From NCBI GenBank assembly GCA_913043285.1, contig CAJWML010000014.1, positions 1-64,000 of the forward strand: 64,000 nt of DNA, written 5' to 3'. Every line of letters begins with the position of its first letter. Positions within the stretch are counted from its first letter, which is position 1. The translations under genes were made by a program, and so were the position numbers. The stretch is from CAKZNE01 sp002695025 (GTDB taxonomy: Bacteria > Bacteroidota > Bacteroidia > Flavobacteriales > Schleiferiaceae). Positions 1 through 8,064 of the stretch are shown piece by piece. Under the pieces are notes generated by a model that was not told the DNA's origin, did not search any database, and was given only the letters and a program-made list of their open reading frames with translations.

Positions 1-284
1 CCGGCCAGGTGTTCTATGTCATAAGCCGTTACTTCTGTGGGCCGGGAGGAGTTACCATAGCCCCGCTGGTTTGGGATAATAACGTGGTAGCCCGCTTCCA
101 CAAGAGCGGGTACCTGGTAACGCCAGGAAAAGGCATGTTCCGGCCAGCCGTGGCATAATACAATGGGTTTGCCTTTATTTTGCTGACCTGCTTCAAATAC
201 TTCCAGTTCTACGCCATTTACTGAAATTAAGCGGGGTTTTGGAAATCCGGTTTCCGCAAGAAGGGGGTTCATAACGTTTGTCAT
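1..284 (-). CDS. alpha/beta hydrolase, partial (C-terminus off left edge)
   Basis: The reading frame opens with ATG at 284 and runs off the left edge, so only about 94 N-terminal residues are present. It shows the first strands of an alpha/beta-hydrolase fold: the HGWPE oxyanion-loop motif, typical of epoxide hydrolases and haloalkane dehalogenases, followed by the FSWRYQVPAL helix and the NQRGYGNSS segment. The nucleophile elbow lies outside the window, so the substrate cannot be told. No signal peptide is seen, so it is probably cytoplasmic. It lies 74 bp downstream of a WYL-type regulator on the same strand, which may control it. A second in-frame ATG at 272 is an alternative start. Confidence 0.85.
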   Translation of the reverse strand, partial: MTNVMNPLLAETGFPKPRLISVNGVELEVFEAGQQNKGKPIVLCHGWPEHAFSWRYQVPALVEAGYHVIIPNQRGYGNSSRPTEVTAYDIEHLA

Positions 285-358
285 TTTTAAGTTTTTAAAG
301 ATTATGAGGCAAACGTATGACCGGCATGAGACAGCCTTATGGCAAGGGTCAGCGGGAA

Positions 359-1048
359 TTATTGGTATTGGTCAAAATACTCTTGTAAAGTGAGGTTGTG
401 AGGTTTGAAATTTTCGGACAGAACTTCCATTTTTTGAATCCGGTCCGTACGGAAAAACCGGAATTCCTGGCGCAGGCGGCACCACGCAATCAAATACCAG
501 TTTTCGGCACTCAGTAAGGCAAAGGGCTCAATCACTCTCTCAGAAGAGGAACCTTCTTTATTGGTATACTGTATTTTGACAAGCTGGTAATTGGTGAGGG
601 CATTTTGCAGGTCGGACAAATTGCTGCTGCTCCTTTCCTGGTAAAGTGCCTCGTCATATTGCGTTCTATCCGCCAGTAGATTGACTTTGTCCTGAATGGT
701 ATACCTGAGAATGGACTTGATCTTAGCAATGGCCTCGGCATAGTCCTGTACCAATGAGGCGTCCTTATTCCTCAATACGAGCTGTTCCGCCAGTATCAAG
801 GCGTTGGCCTGTTTTTCAGTAAACATGACGGGTGGGATCCTGTAGCCCTCCATTAGGGTATAGCCTTTCCCTTCCTCGGTCAAAACAGGTACCCCTGCTT
901 TCTCCAGTGCCTTTATATCCCGGTAAATGGTTCTTTTGGAAACCCCGAATTTTTCAGAGAGACTTGCTGCCGTCACCATTCTTTTGGTCTGCAACTGTGT
1001 TAGCAGGGCGGTGAGTCTTGAAATTCTTTTGACGTCATCTCCTTCCAT
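359..1048 (-). CDS. YafY-like transcriptional regulator (HTH + WYL domain)
   Basis: This 229-residue protein is a DNA-binding regulator. The N-terminus (about 8-62) is a DeoR/HTH_11-type winged helix with the pattern LSEKFGVSKRTIYRDIKAL. The C-terminal half (about 140-215) is a WYL domain, including IEPFALLSAENWYLIAWC and the FRTDRI segment. WYL domains bind small ligands or nucleic acid and often control stress or defence genes; the ligand here is unknown. The length is normal for the family. It lies directly upstream of the truncated hydrolase on the same strand and is its likely regulator or operon partner. ATG at 1048 is the only good start. Confidence 0.9.
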   Translation of the reverse strand: MEGDDVKRISRLTALLTQLQTKRMVTAASLSEKFGVSKRTIYRDIKALEKAGVPVLTEEGKGYTLMEGYRIPPVMFTEKQANALILAEQLVLRNKDASLVQDYAEAIAKIKSILRYTIQDKVNLLADRTQYDEALYQERSSSNLSDLQNALTNYQLVKIQYTNKEGSSSERVIEPFALLSAENWYLIAWCRLRQEFRFFRTDRIQKMEVLSENFKPHNLTLQEYFDQYQ

Positions 1049-1112
1049 TCAGCAATGGTTTCATTTCCTGTACAATGTAAAACGGTTTGGCTATAACTAG
1101 TACTGGAGAAAT

Positions 1113-1137
1113 TAAGCGTAGCGGTACGCTACGCTTA
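1113..1137 (-). terminator. perfect hairpin between haloperoxidase and regulator genes
   Basis: An 11-bp perfect inverted repeat (TAAGCGTAGCG and its complement) has a 3-nt loop. It sits 18 bp past the stop of the haloperoxidase-like gene. On the minus strand it is followed by ATTTCTCC, only weakly T-rich, so it may be an mRNA 3' end or a stabilising hairpin rather than a classical terminator. Confidence 0.45.
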
Positions 1138-1155
1138 GATTAAAAGTGCCGCACC

Positions 1156-2619
1156 TTATTCTTCGCCCAGGTGTTTTTTATAGAATTTCCAGTCTTCCCG
1201 GGCCACGTTTCGGCCCAGCTCAAGGCCTGCCGTATTATCCGATTGAATGTGATATCCACCCAAAACCCTTGAAATGCCTGCCATTTCAGCCGTTTTGGTG
1301 AAGGTGGGGAACTTTAGGATTACGGTGTCGCCCAGCCTGTCGGGTTCCGTCATGGCTCCGGCTACTAAAGTAACCTTAGAACCGAAGGTGTCGCTGCCGG
1401 TCCACAGTTTTAAGGCTTCCGCACAGGCACCACTAATGGTACTATGACCGGAAGTATAACTGGGGAAGGGGGGGCAGAGGAATACAGCGGGAGAATAAGG
1501 TCTCCAGTCTTCACCCTTTATTTCCTGGAAGCCTTTTCCTTCTCCGGCCCATCCGTATATCATTTTTCCTTTATACTGGTTATGCACCAGGGCGTAGGGC
1601 CGGGCAAAGTCGTAATACATTTTGGAATCCCATGACGCAATAAAAGCGTCCATGGCCACCATTTGATTGTAGAAGTACATCTTCACATCTTCATCCAGGG
1701 TGTGATCATCCCGGATGGAAACCTCCTGGGCAAATTTAAACCAGTGCCCGGCTTGCTGCACGGACTGCGGCCCGTCACGCATGAACTCCACCAGGGCCTT
1801 CTGTTCGTCCGTAAGGTTGGCTTGCAGGTCCACCACTTCCTTTACTTCTTTTTCCAATTGCTCAGAGCCTACCATAGGAGGAGGACCGGGCCGGAACTGA
1901 TCTCCGGACTGCATACCTACCGGTTTTACTTTATCCCAGAAAGGCGTTAAACAGGAGGGGGCAAACTGGCCGCCTTTTCCGTCAGAGAAGTATTTGGGTT
2001 GCCAGCGGTTAATATCATTATTGGTGTCTACCGGGTTTACGGGCTTATAAGCCGTATAGTCAAAGTAGGCTTTACCTTCTGATCCCTCTTCTTCTCCGTA
2101 TTGGTTGGACCCGTCATTCCTGCGGGCTTCAATTACGGCTTTTGCGGCCAGGTTACCGATGCCTTCCGGAGTTGAGGGGTCCATAGAGGTATTAGCGGGA
2201 TCATATCCCAGTTCTTTCATGAAATCCTGGAAAATCAGGCTGTCCGAATAGTAATATTCACAAAGGGCGCGGTAAGCCGCGTAGCTGATGGCGATCTCCT
2301 TATTTTTTAAGTTTTGCTCTTCAGCAGGCCTTCTTTCAACCTCTTTTAAGTAAACCGGAATGGCTTGGGCATCATACCTGGACCAGGCATCAAAAACGGC
2401 TACAGAGATAAGGCCTAAATACCGGGAAGTAACGGTAGGCCTGGGCCTGAACCTTTCGGTATCCAAAGCTTGTGCATGAATGGCCAGGTGCCCCCATTTA
2501 TAGGCCAGGTTATCTGCCCCGGTTGGTTCCGCTATACTCTGGCTATTACCGGTTTGGGTGCCTTGCTTACACCCCAGGGCTACAAGAAGGATCAGGGCGA
2601 TCCGTAAATGTTTAATCAT
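1156..2619 (-). CDS. vanadium-dependent haloperoxidase / PAP2-like lipoprotein
   Basis: Predicted lipoprotein of 487 residues; ATG at 2619 is chosen because it places a lipoprotein signal (MIKHLRIALILLVALGC) at the very N-terminus, whereas an upstream ATG at 2658 would add 13 residues before it. The three vanadate/phosphate-binding motifs of the PAP2/vanadium-haloperoxidase fold are visible: K-x6-RP (KMYYDFARP, about residue 332), PSYTSGHS (about 385) and SRVLGGYH with a downstream D (about 450). Members oxidise halides with peroxide or act as acid phosphatases; sequence alone does not decide which. The mature protein should sit at a membrane facing the periplasm or cell surface. It stands alone, with 247 bp of non-coding sequence upstream. 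Confidence 0.88.
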   Translation of the reverse strand: MIKHLRIALILLVALGCKQGTQTGNSQSIAEPTGADNLAYKWGHLAIHAQALDTERFRPRPTVTSRYLGLISVAVFDAWSRYDAQAIPVYLKEVERRPAEEQNLKNKEIAISYAAYRALCEYYYSDSLIFQDFMKELGYDPANTSMDPSTPEGIGNLAAKAVIEARRNDGSNQYGEEEGSEGKAYFDYTAYKPVNPVDTNNDINRWQPKYFSDGKGGQFAPSCLTPFWDKVKPVGMQSGDQFRPGPPPMVGSEQLEKEVKEVVDLQANLTDEQKALVEFMRDGPQSVQQAGHWFKFAQEVSIRDDHTLDEDVKMYFYNQMVAMDAFIASWDSKMYYDFARPYALVHNQYKGKMIYGWAGEGKGFQEIKGEDWRPYSPAVFLCPPFPSYTSGHSTISGACAEALKLWTGSDTFGSKVTLVAGAMTEPDRLGDTVILKFPTFTKTAEMAGISRVLGGYHIQSDNTAGLELGRNVAREDWKFYKKHLGEE

Positions 2620-2866
2620 ACTGTATTGGTCTGTTTGGAATGTTTTGTAATAAGGCACAAAGGCCTAAGGGGGTGCAATTTACTATATATACTCCTATGT
2701 GAACCGGGTGAAGTTTATGCTTTTATCTACGTCCTATCTTTTTAGGGTTTCTCAACCCATAATGGACACTCCGGTAAATATGGAAGGGTAGTGCTTACAA
2801 CTAATGTTTTACTGCTGGTTTAACACTCACACTCCCGCGCGAAAGATTCGCCCGGGAGCGGAGCTT

Positions 2867-3268
2867 TTAATTTTTAAATCGTATGTATTTCACTTCAGAC
2901 TTTGCTTTTTCAAGATTCAATTCTAAACGCAAATCATTTCTTAAGTCATTCAAGATTAAATCCAAATTGCTTTGGCGCTCCTTCGCCATATTTGCAGCTA
3001 CTTGCTGAGCCAATTCTATTTGTTTAGGTGTTCCGAATAATTGAATTGATGCAATAGGTTTTTCAACGTGGTCAATAAATTGTTGTCCATTTAAAGTCCT
3101 ATTTGAAGCAAACTCAAGTTGGGTCCAAGCTTCTATCAGATATTTAATCCGCAATTCTTTCTTGTTGTTTTCCCGTTCTCTATTCTTGGTTAGCTTGTGC
3201 AAAATATACCACCCTAAAATTGTTGTAAGAGATGTAATTAACAGAGGTATTAATAATTCAAAATTCAT
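2867..3268 (-). CDS. hypothetical protein with N-terminal membrane anchor
   Basis: This 133-residue protein is not recognised. Residues 4-24 form a single hydrophobic helix (LLIPLLITSLTTILGWYIL), followed by a basic segment (KLTKNRERENNKK) suggesting a cytoplasmic C-terminal domain that looks helical and charged. Codon usage is clearly more AT-rich than in neighbouring genes, a hint of recent acquisition. It is flanked on both sides by non-coding DNA of about 200 bp, including a degenerate tandem repeat, so it stands alone. Proteins of this build occur scattered in mobile regions, but no function can be assigned. Confidence 0.7.
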   Translation of the reverse strand: MNFELLIPLLITSLTTILGWYILHKLTKNRERENNKKELRIKYLIEAWTQLEFASNRTLNGQQFIDHVEKPIASIQLFGTPKQIELAQQVAANMAKERQSNLDLILNDLRNDLRLELNLEKAKSEVKYIRFKN

Positions 3269-3390
3269 ATTTTAATATTATAGTCAACGGCATGTGCACC
3301 ATGCAATGTACTATATATCCCTGCATCCATCCCATCACAAAACACGGTATTCTTTAGCTACCCTTCATCAGGATCAGGCTCTAAGAATGA

Positions 3391-3450
3391 CCTTTCAACC
3401 TTGAACCTTCAACTTTCAACGTTCAGCCTTAAACCTTCAACTTTAAAGCC
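3391..3450. repeat. degenerate short tandem repeat (AACCTTCAACTTT type)
   Basis: Four to five imperfect copies of a 12-14 nt unit of the form AACCTTCAACTTT run through this stretch up to the stop codon of the radical SAM gene. Similar low-complexity TTGAAC/AACCTT runs are common between genes in Bacteroidota. Function unknown. Confidence 0.7.
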
Positions 3451-4518
3451 TTAAAACAACTTGTACTGTCCCTTCGGTACCCGTAAGAAGTTATTCGGGT
3501 CATAAGCCGGAAAATCTACCGGTTTCAGGTATTTCCTGCGCGCCAGCTTAATGGTTTGTTTTACCTGCTCCGCAAACTGTCCTTCACCGCGCATCCTGCG
3601 TCCGAATTCAGAATCGTTGAGCTTACCATCATGGCAGGATTCGATCAGGTGTTTCACCTTTTGGGCCCGGTCCGGGAAGTTCCGGAACAGCCAGTCCATA
3701 AATATTTCACCGATCTGCCCGTTGAGGCGCACCATGGTGTAATTGATAAAATGGGCACCGGCTTCTGAAACGGCTTCCGCAATATTCATAATCTCGTGGG
3801 AGGTGAGTCCCGGTATTACCGGTGCGATCATCACATTTACGGGAATCTTGCGCCCGGCAAGCATGCGGATGGTATCCAGCTTGCGTTGGATGGTGGCGGT
3901 GCGTGGTTCCAGTGCCCGCCTGATCTTTTCGTCCAGGGAGGTGATGGTGATGCTTACGCTCACCAGGTTCCAGCGGTTCATTTCTTCCAGCAGGTCCATA
4001 TCCCTTTGTATCAAAGCGTTTTTGGTGATGATGCCCACCGGGTTGCGGTATTTCAGCAGAACCTCCAAAAGCTGGCGGGTAATACCAAAGGTCTGCTCGG
4101 CCGGTTGGTAACAATCCGTATTACCGGAAAGCATGATGCCGTGGGGCTGCCAGCTGCGCTTTTGGAAGGCCTGTTCCAGCAGTTGGGGTGCGTTCTTTTT
4201 AACCAGTATTACCTGCTCAAATTCGCTGCCGGCACTGTATCCCCAATATTCATGGCTGTTGCGTGCGTAACAATAGGTGCAGCCATGCTCGCAGCCCTGG
4301 TAGGGGTTCATGCTCCATTCGCCCCGCAGGTCGGGACTGGTTACCTTGTTGAGGATGGTCTTAGGAAAGACCTCCAGGTATTGGGTTTTCCGCTCCAGGC
4401 TGGTATCCTCTCCGTTAATACGCAGGAATTCCAGGTAGTCATCTTCCGTTTCATAACTATGCTGCAGGAAGCGGTTGTGCGTATTGATCTGCGCACCACG
4501 TCCTTTTTTGTAATCCAT
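3451..4518 (-). CDS. radical SAM protein, PA0069/SplB-related family
   Basis: The 355-residue protein contains the radical SAM cluster motif CEHGCTYCYAR at about residues 76-86, preceded by the NPYQG signature of the COG1533 (SplB-like) group named PA0069 family. The downstream SGNTDCYQP, ITKNALI and TITSLDE segments also fit this group. It would bind a 4Fe-4S cluster and cleave S-adenosylmethionine; the substrate of the PA0069 group is not established. Length is normal. It lies 27 bp downstream of the XRE-S24 regulator gene on the same strand, so the two are probably co-transcribed, which makes a link to DNA-damage response plausible but unproven. Confidence 0.9.
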   Translation of the reverse strand: MDYKKGRGAQINTHNRFLQHSYETEDDYLEFLRINGEDTSLERKTQYLEVFPKTILNKVTSPDLRGEWSMNPYQGCEHGCTYCYARNSHEYWGYSAGSEFEQVILVKKNAPQLLEQAFQKRSWQPHGIMLSGNTDCYQPAEQTFGITRQLLEVLLKYRNPVGIITKNALIQRDMDLLEEMNRWNLVSVSITITSLDEKIRRALEPRTATIQRKLDTIRMLAGRKIPVNVMIAPVIPGLTSHEIMNIAEAVSEAGAHFINYTMVRLNGQIGEIFMDWLFRNFPDRAQKVKHLIESCHDGKLNDSEFGRRMRGEGQFAEQVKQTIKLARRKYLKPVDFPAYDPNNFLRVPKGQYKLF

Positions 4519-4545
4519 GATGTAGAGTAATTGTCCGGGGGGCGG

Positions 4546-5343
4546 TCAATTCAGTTTTTCGCGCAGGCGCGCCATTTCACTTTTCAGCTCATTCATCATA
4601 TCCAGCATGGAATGATTAAGGGAACTGTTGTAGTCTTTAGGGTCGGGTAATTCAAAACTCACAATGCCGCGGGCTTTCCATACTTCCAGCACTTCTTCTA
4701 CCGGAAGGGTATAAGGGGAGTAGGCGGTATTGTCAGACTGCAGCAATAGTTCTCCGTTCTCACGGATATTATTGTTCACTCGTTTATACACGATGCCATC
4801 ATTGCGGGTGATGAGAATATAGCATTCGTGACTTTTGATGTGCTCCCAGTTATCTACGTACTCCGCAATAATATAGGAACCGGGCAATACCGGCAACATA
4901 CTGTCTCCCTGAATCTGGAAGATGCGCATGGTACGCTCACTGGGCAATTCCGGGAAGGGGAGTTGGGCCATGGCCAGCTGCTCTATAAATTCCGGGTCAC
5001 CATAGCCCTGCGTATAGCCTGCGGAGGCTTTTTCCGGGATCAGGCTGATGCCTTCGCGGCCTTCAGCATCTACGGGAATGGGGAGTATCCGTAGCTTTTC
5101 ACCTTTTACGTCTACTGTCTTCTTACCGCTTTTAGCGGCACTCAGGTCGGCATTTACCAATTGCTCCAGGTCCGTCTTAAAAAGCAGGCAAAGGGCCTGC
5201 ATGGTCTTTAAACGCGGTTCGGAACGTCCTTCTTCATAAGCCCCTATAAGACTACGGTTAAGGCCCAGTTTGTTGGCCAGGTCCGCTTGTGTCAACTCTT
5301 TCTGCTTGCGCAGGAACCGAATATTTTCCCCCAGGTAGTTCAT
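4546..5343 (-). CDS. XRE-family regulator with S24 (LexA-like) C-terminal domain
   Basis: Residues 5-60 form an XRE-type helix-turn-helix (LTQADLANKLGLNRSLIGAYE). The C-terminal part is a LexA/UmuD-like S24 domain with the expected Ser-Lys dyad: S148 in GDSMLP and K187 in VYKRV. A possible self-cleavage bond Ala108-Gly109 (SAGY) lies just before the domain, as in LexA and phage cI. This suggests a repressor inactivated by autocleavage. ATG at 5343 is supported by a TAAATTTG element only 5 nt upstream on the same strand (5348-5355), which would give an almost leaderless mRNA. The 379-bp upstream region holds repeated motifs that may be operators. The radical SAM gene follows at 27 bp. Confidence 0.9.
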   Translation of the reverse strand: MNYLGENIRFLRKQKELTQADLANKLGLNRSLIGAYEEGRSEPRLKTMQALCLLFKTDLEQLVNADLSAAKSGKKTVDVKGEKLRILPIPVDAEGREGISLIPEKASAGYTQGYGDPEFIEQLAMAQLPFPELPSERTMRIFQIQGDSMLPVLPGSYIIAEYVDNWEHIKSHECYILITRNDGIVYKRVNNNIRENGELLLQSDNTAYSPYTLPVEEVLEVWKARGIVSFELPDPKDYNSSLNHSMLDMMNELKSEMARLREKLN

Positions 5344-5482
5344 GCTTCAAATTTAATCATGCTAAAATAAGAAGAATTCTTTTTAAAAGAGAAAATAGAA
5401 CGGATAGTTTTAAAAACCGCTGGTCTTGGCGCCTGTTCAAGTGGGCAATGCGGTTCTTGTCCATTTCGGATAATTGAAAGGA

Positions 5483-5562
5483 CCGCATGTTTGAAGCGAA
5501 AAGTCCTGTTGTTTGAAAGCAAAAGTGCGGTCTTTTCACCTAAAACATCCGCATGTTTGCAG
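5483..5562. promoter_or_regulatory. repeat-rich region upstream of the XRE-S24 gene
   Basis: This lies in the otherwise gene-free stretch 5344-5722. It holds three related elements: CCGCATGTTTGAAGCGAAAAG (5483-5503, given here in full as its first 20 bases plus G), GTTTGAAAGCAAAAG (5511-5525) and CCGCATGTTTGCAG (5549-5562). The first two are bracketed by GACCGCA (5481-5487) and TGCGGTC (5526-5532), which are inverted copies. The arrangement of direct and inverted short repeats next to a repressor gene suggests operator sites. I see nothing else convincing in 5563-5722. Confidence 0.45.
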
Positions 5563-5722
5563 TGACGGATAGGGAAGAAGGATGTATGTACCTGGAATAT
5601 TTTTTAAAAAGCTGTAAATGAAATGCTTGTGTTTTACGAAATAGCAGGATGCAGGGAACCATTGACTAAACACAATGGATACTCAACAAGCTTTTAAGCA
5701 GCTATCTCTTTAGGGTGTGGGT

Positions 5723-6886
5723 TTATAGTTTCGGATCTGGGGGTTGTAATTTGTTAAGGGCAGCGATGCCCGGAGGTTTTATAAAATTGCTTTTTTTCTG
5801 GTAGTAAATGGAGTTGAGTTTACGGGTAAAGCTCTCCATTTCTTCGGATACCGTCCTGATACTGGAAATGATCTGTTGCTTCTCCTCGTGATGGGTGTCG
5901 TTCAGATCGTCAAAAAGGTTAACAAGGCCCAGCAGACTGGTTACCGGCCTTCTTAAGACGTGCGAAATGTCAAAGGATATTTTCTCAAGCGTGGTTTCGT
6001 ATTCCTTGTCCAGGGTAATGTCCTGTATGGTACCGTACCATACTACCTGCTGGTCGGGTTTTTTTTCAAGCACGGCAGTACCGCGCAACCAGCGGGTAAT
6101 ACCGTCCTTATTCGCAACGCGGTATTCCACATCCCAGTCTTCCAGGGTTTTAAAGGAGTGTTGTACGGAGGCATTCACCATTTCAAGGTCTTCCGGGTGG
6201 GCGTGTTTAAACAGTGTTTCCGGGGACTTCCGTATAAAGTCAGAAGTGTAATCCGGGTGAATGGCCGCCATCCCTTCGCTGATAAAGTCAAAAGAAAAAG
6301 AGCCAGCGGTTTTCATGGTGGCTTGAAAAATAACCCCCGGAGCGCGGTCCGTTAACATTTTCAGGCGCTGGGCATTTTTGTCCAGTTCAGACTCCTGATG
6401 GATCAGTAGCTTGCGGGTATTTAAAAAGTCCATTGCCCTTTTAGCGAGCAGCTTCAATGCTTTGGCTTGGTTTTCCGTTAACTCTTTGGGCTTTCTATCA
6501 ATTACACATAAGGTACCTAATACGTTACCCTGGGGTGTAAGCAAAGGCGCACCTGCATAAAACCTGATCCTGGGCTCTCCGGTTACCAGGCGGTTATTCC
6601 TGAAACGCTCATCCTCCAGGGAATCCGGGATCACCAGTATTTCGTCCGGTTTATCAAGCGTATAACGGCAAAAAGCGTCCTCGCGCGGGGTTTCCTTGGT
6701 GTCCATTCCTACCCGTGATTTGAACCATTGACGGTTTTCGTCAACCAGGGAGATAAGGGATATGGGCGTGTCACACAGCAGGGAGGCTATTTCTGCAATT
6801 TCGTCCAGTTCCTGGTCAGGCGAAGTATCCAATACACCATAGCTTAGAAGGTCGTACAGCCTGCGGCTCTCGTCTTTCTTATTCAT
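5723..6886 (-). CDS. GAF-PAS signalling protein with HisKA-like helix, no ATPase domain
   Basis: The 387-residue soluble protein has an N-terminal GAF domain (about 20-165, with SLVDENRQWFKS and the FYAGAPL signature), a PAS_3-type domain (about 195-290, ending in WYGTIQDITLDKEYE) and a final dimerisation-helix segment with a candidate phospho-accepting His309 in FDISHVLRRP. In normal hybrid sensor kinases this segment is followed by a HATPase_c domain of about 110 residues; here the protein ends about 78 residues after the histidine, with no N, G1 or G2 box. It could be phosphorylated by another kinase, act as a dimeric sensor, or be a shortened kinase. The gene stands alone, with 183 bp of intergenic DNA separating it from 7070. 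Confidence 0.88.
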   Translation of the reverse strand: MNKKDESRRLYDLLSYGVLDTSPDQELDEIAEIASLLCDTPISLISLVDENRQWFKSRVGMDTKETPREDAFCRYTLDKPDEILVIPDSLEDERFRNNRLVTGEPRIRFYAGAPLLTPQGNVLGTLCVIDRKPKELTENQAKALKLLAKRAMDFLNTRKLLIHQESELDKNAQRLKMLTDRAPGVIFQATMKTAGSFSFDFISEGMAAIHPDYTSDFIRKSPETLFKHAHPEDLEMVNASVQHSFKTLEDWDVEYRVANKDGITRWLRGTAVLEKKPDQQVVWYGTIQDITLDKEYETTLEKISFDISHVLRRPVTSLLGLVNLFDDLNDTHHEEKQQIISSIRTVSEEMESFTRKLNSIYYQKKSNFIKPPGIAALNKLQPPDPKL

Positions 6887-7069
6887 AGGGAGGCAAAATA
6901 AATTTCAATAATACCTTTTACGGAAATTTATGAATTATTTGTTCGATTAGTATCGGATTTAATCCGATCAATGTTAGAAAATGAACGATGAATGGAAATG
7001 ATTATCCCGGGTAATAGGATACCAGGTTTTAGTGCTATATAGATGATGTATTTTTTCCGGTTTCAGGCC

Positions 7070-7546
7070 TCAATGATCATAACTCAGCACTACACTCAGT
7101 TTCCATTGGTCACCTTGTAGCAGCCATACGTGCGAAAAGCGGGCGGTTCCGGTCAGTACATCCTCCTTGCCGGTTTCACGCAGGTAAAACCGATGCACGC
7201 CATTTTGGATAGCCCCGTACAGTTTGCCATCCTTGTACAGCGGGAATACCTCCAGGCTGTTTTCATCCCTTTTACGGATGGGTTTTGCACCTTGTTCCGG
7301 GCAGATGTATTGGCGGGTATTGTGCATGAAAACGGCCTTATCCTGGAAACCGCTTTTATCATGGTAAAATTTAAGGCTGTCGCTTACGGCCATTTCCAGG
7401 TAGGCCATATCGCATTGGTTAAAGCCGCGCTCAAAGAAGATGCTGTCCTGTACTTTGAGCTGGTCAAAGAGATTAGGAGCAGCAGTTTGGGCCTGTATCG
7501 GAATAAAGAATGCAGACAGAAGGAGGATCAGGATTATTTTTTTCAA
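7070..7546 (-). CDS. secreted DUF4440 / NTF2-like protein
   Basis: The 158-residue protein starts with a signal peptide (KKIILILLLSAFFIPIQAQ) and then shows an NTF2-like fold of the DUF4440 type: a helix with FERGFNQCDMAYLEMAVSDSLKFYHD, and the final strand TARFSHVWLLQGDQWKLSVVLSYDH. Such domains are small periplasmic ligand-binding or enzyme-like modules of unknown substrate. The start codon is TTG at 7546: an in-frame stop lies just upstream and no ATG occurs before the signal peptide, so TTG is the only start that keeps it intact. The TPM-domain gene lies 20 bp upstream on the same strand. Confidence 0.8.
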   Translation of the reverse strand: MKKIILILLLSAFFIPIQAQTAAPNLFDQLKVQDSIFFERGFNQCDMAYLEMAVSDSLKFYHDKSGFQDKAVFMHNTRQYICPEQGAKPIRKRDENSLEVFPLYKDGKLYGAIQNGVHRFYLRETGKEDVLTGTARFSHVWLLQGDQWKLSVVLSYDH

Positions 7547-7566
7547 GGAGAACTATAATTTAGAAA

Positions 7567-8052
7567 TCATCTTATTTCATTTTCCGGCTTTTCCAGGAAG
7601 TCTGTAATAGCCTTACTCCCGGAAAAGATACCTTCAAACATCTTTCCTTCCTTAAATCTGGGGATCATTATGTTGAACATAATTTCCACAGCTATGGAGT
7701 CGGTTAAGATCTCTTCCGTTCCCAGGCCGGTAGAAATCCTGGCTTCCCTTTGGGCCTGGCTGAATACGATCAATACTCCATTGTCCTTTTCTGCTTTTCC
7801 GATCCCCATTTTATTTCCGGTGGCCAGGGAATAGTCATCTATCTTCTGGTATTTACCAAAGTCAGGTGTGGTTAAGAGAACCACCTCATTGTTGGTTTTT
7901 TTCTCGTGTTGCCGGAAGAGGCTATCCAGGGTGTTCTTCTCTGGCATACTCAATACGCCCTCATAGTCATATACAAATGTTTTGATCTTTTGAATAGAAG
8001 AAGAACTTACAGAGAGCAGGGAAATAACAACTAGCAGAAGATATTTTGGCAT
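7567..8052 (-). CDS. TPM-domain secreted protein (YgcG-like)
   Basis: The 161-residue protein has an N-terminal signal peptide (PKYLLLVVISLLSVSSS) followed by a TPM domain (about 25-150): VYDYEGVLSMPEKNTLDSL, then NNEVVLLTTPDF, GNKMGIGKAEKDNGVLIVFS, and REARISTGLGTEEILTDS. TPM domains have been linked to phosphatase activity in plants and to membrane-associated roles in bacteria. Unlike YgcG it lacks a C-terminal membrane helix and Gly-rich tail. It is flanked on the same strand by the DUF4440 gene (20 bp) and a dihydrofolate-reductase-like gene (12 bp), so the three probably form an operon. Confidence 0.88.
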   Translation of the reverse strand: MPKYLLLVVISLLSVSSSSIQKIKTFVYDYEGVLSMPEKNTLDSLFRQHEKKTNNEVVLLTTPDFGKYQKIDDYSLATGNKMGIGKAEKDNGVLIVFSQAQREARISTGLGTEEILTDSIAVEIMFNIMIPRFKEGKMFEGIFSGSKAITDFLEKPENEIR

Positions 8053-8064
8053 GCCTTTATGATC

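Noticed and set aside
1113..1137. Perfect 11-bp palindrome as an attachment site or operator
   Set aside because: Only one copy was noticed in the window and it lies just past a stop codon, so an mRNA 3'-end hairpin is more likely.
3391..3450. Possible CRISPR-like array
   Set aside because: The units are only 12-14 nt, degenerate and without spacers.
3796..4530. Long plus-strand frame of 244 codons opposite the radical SAM gene
   Set aside because: It is a shadow of the well-supported gene on the other strand with no family features.
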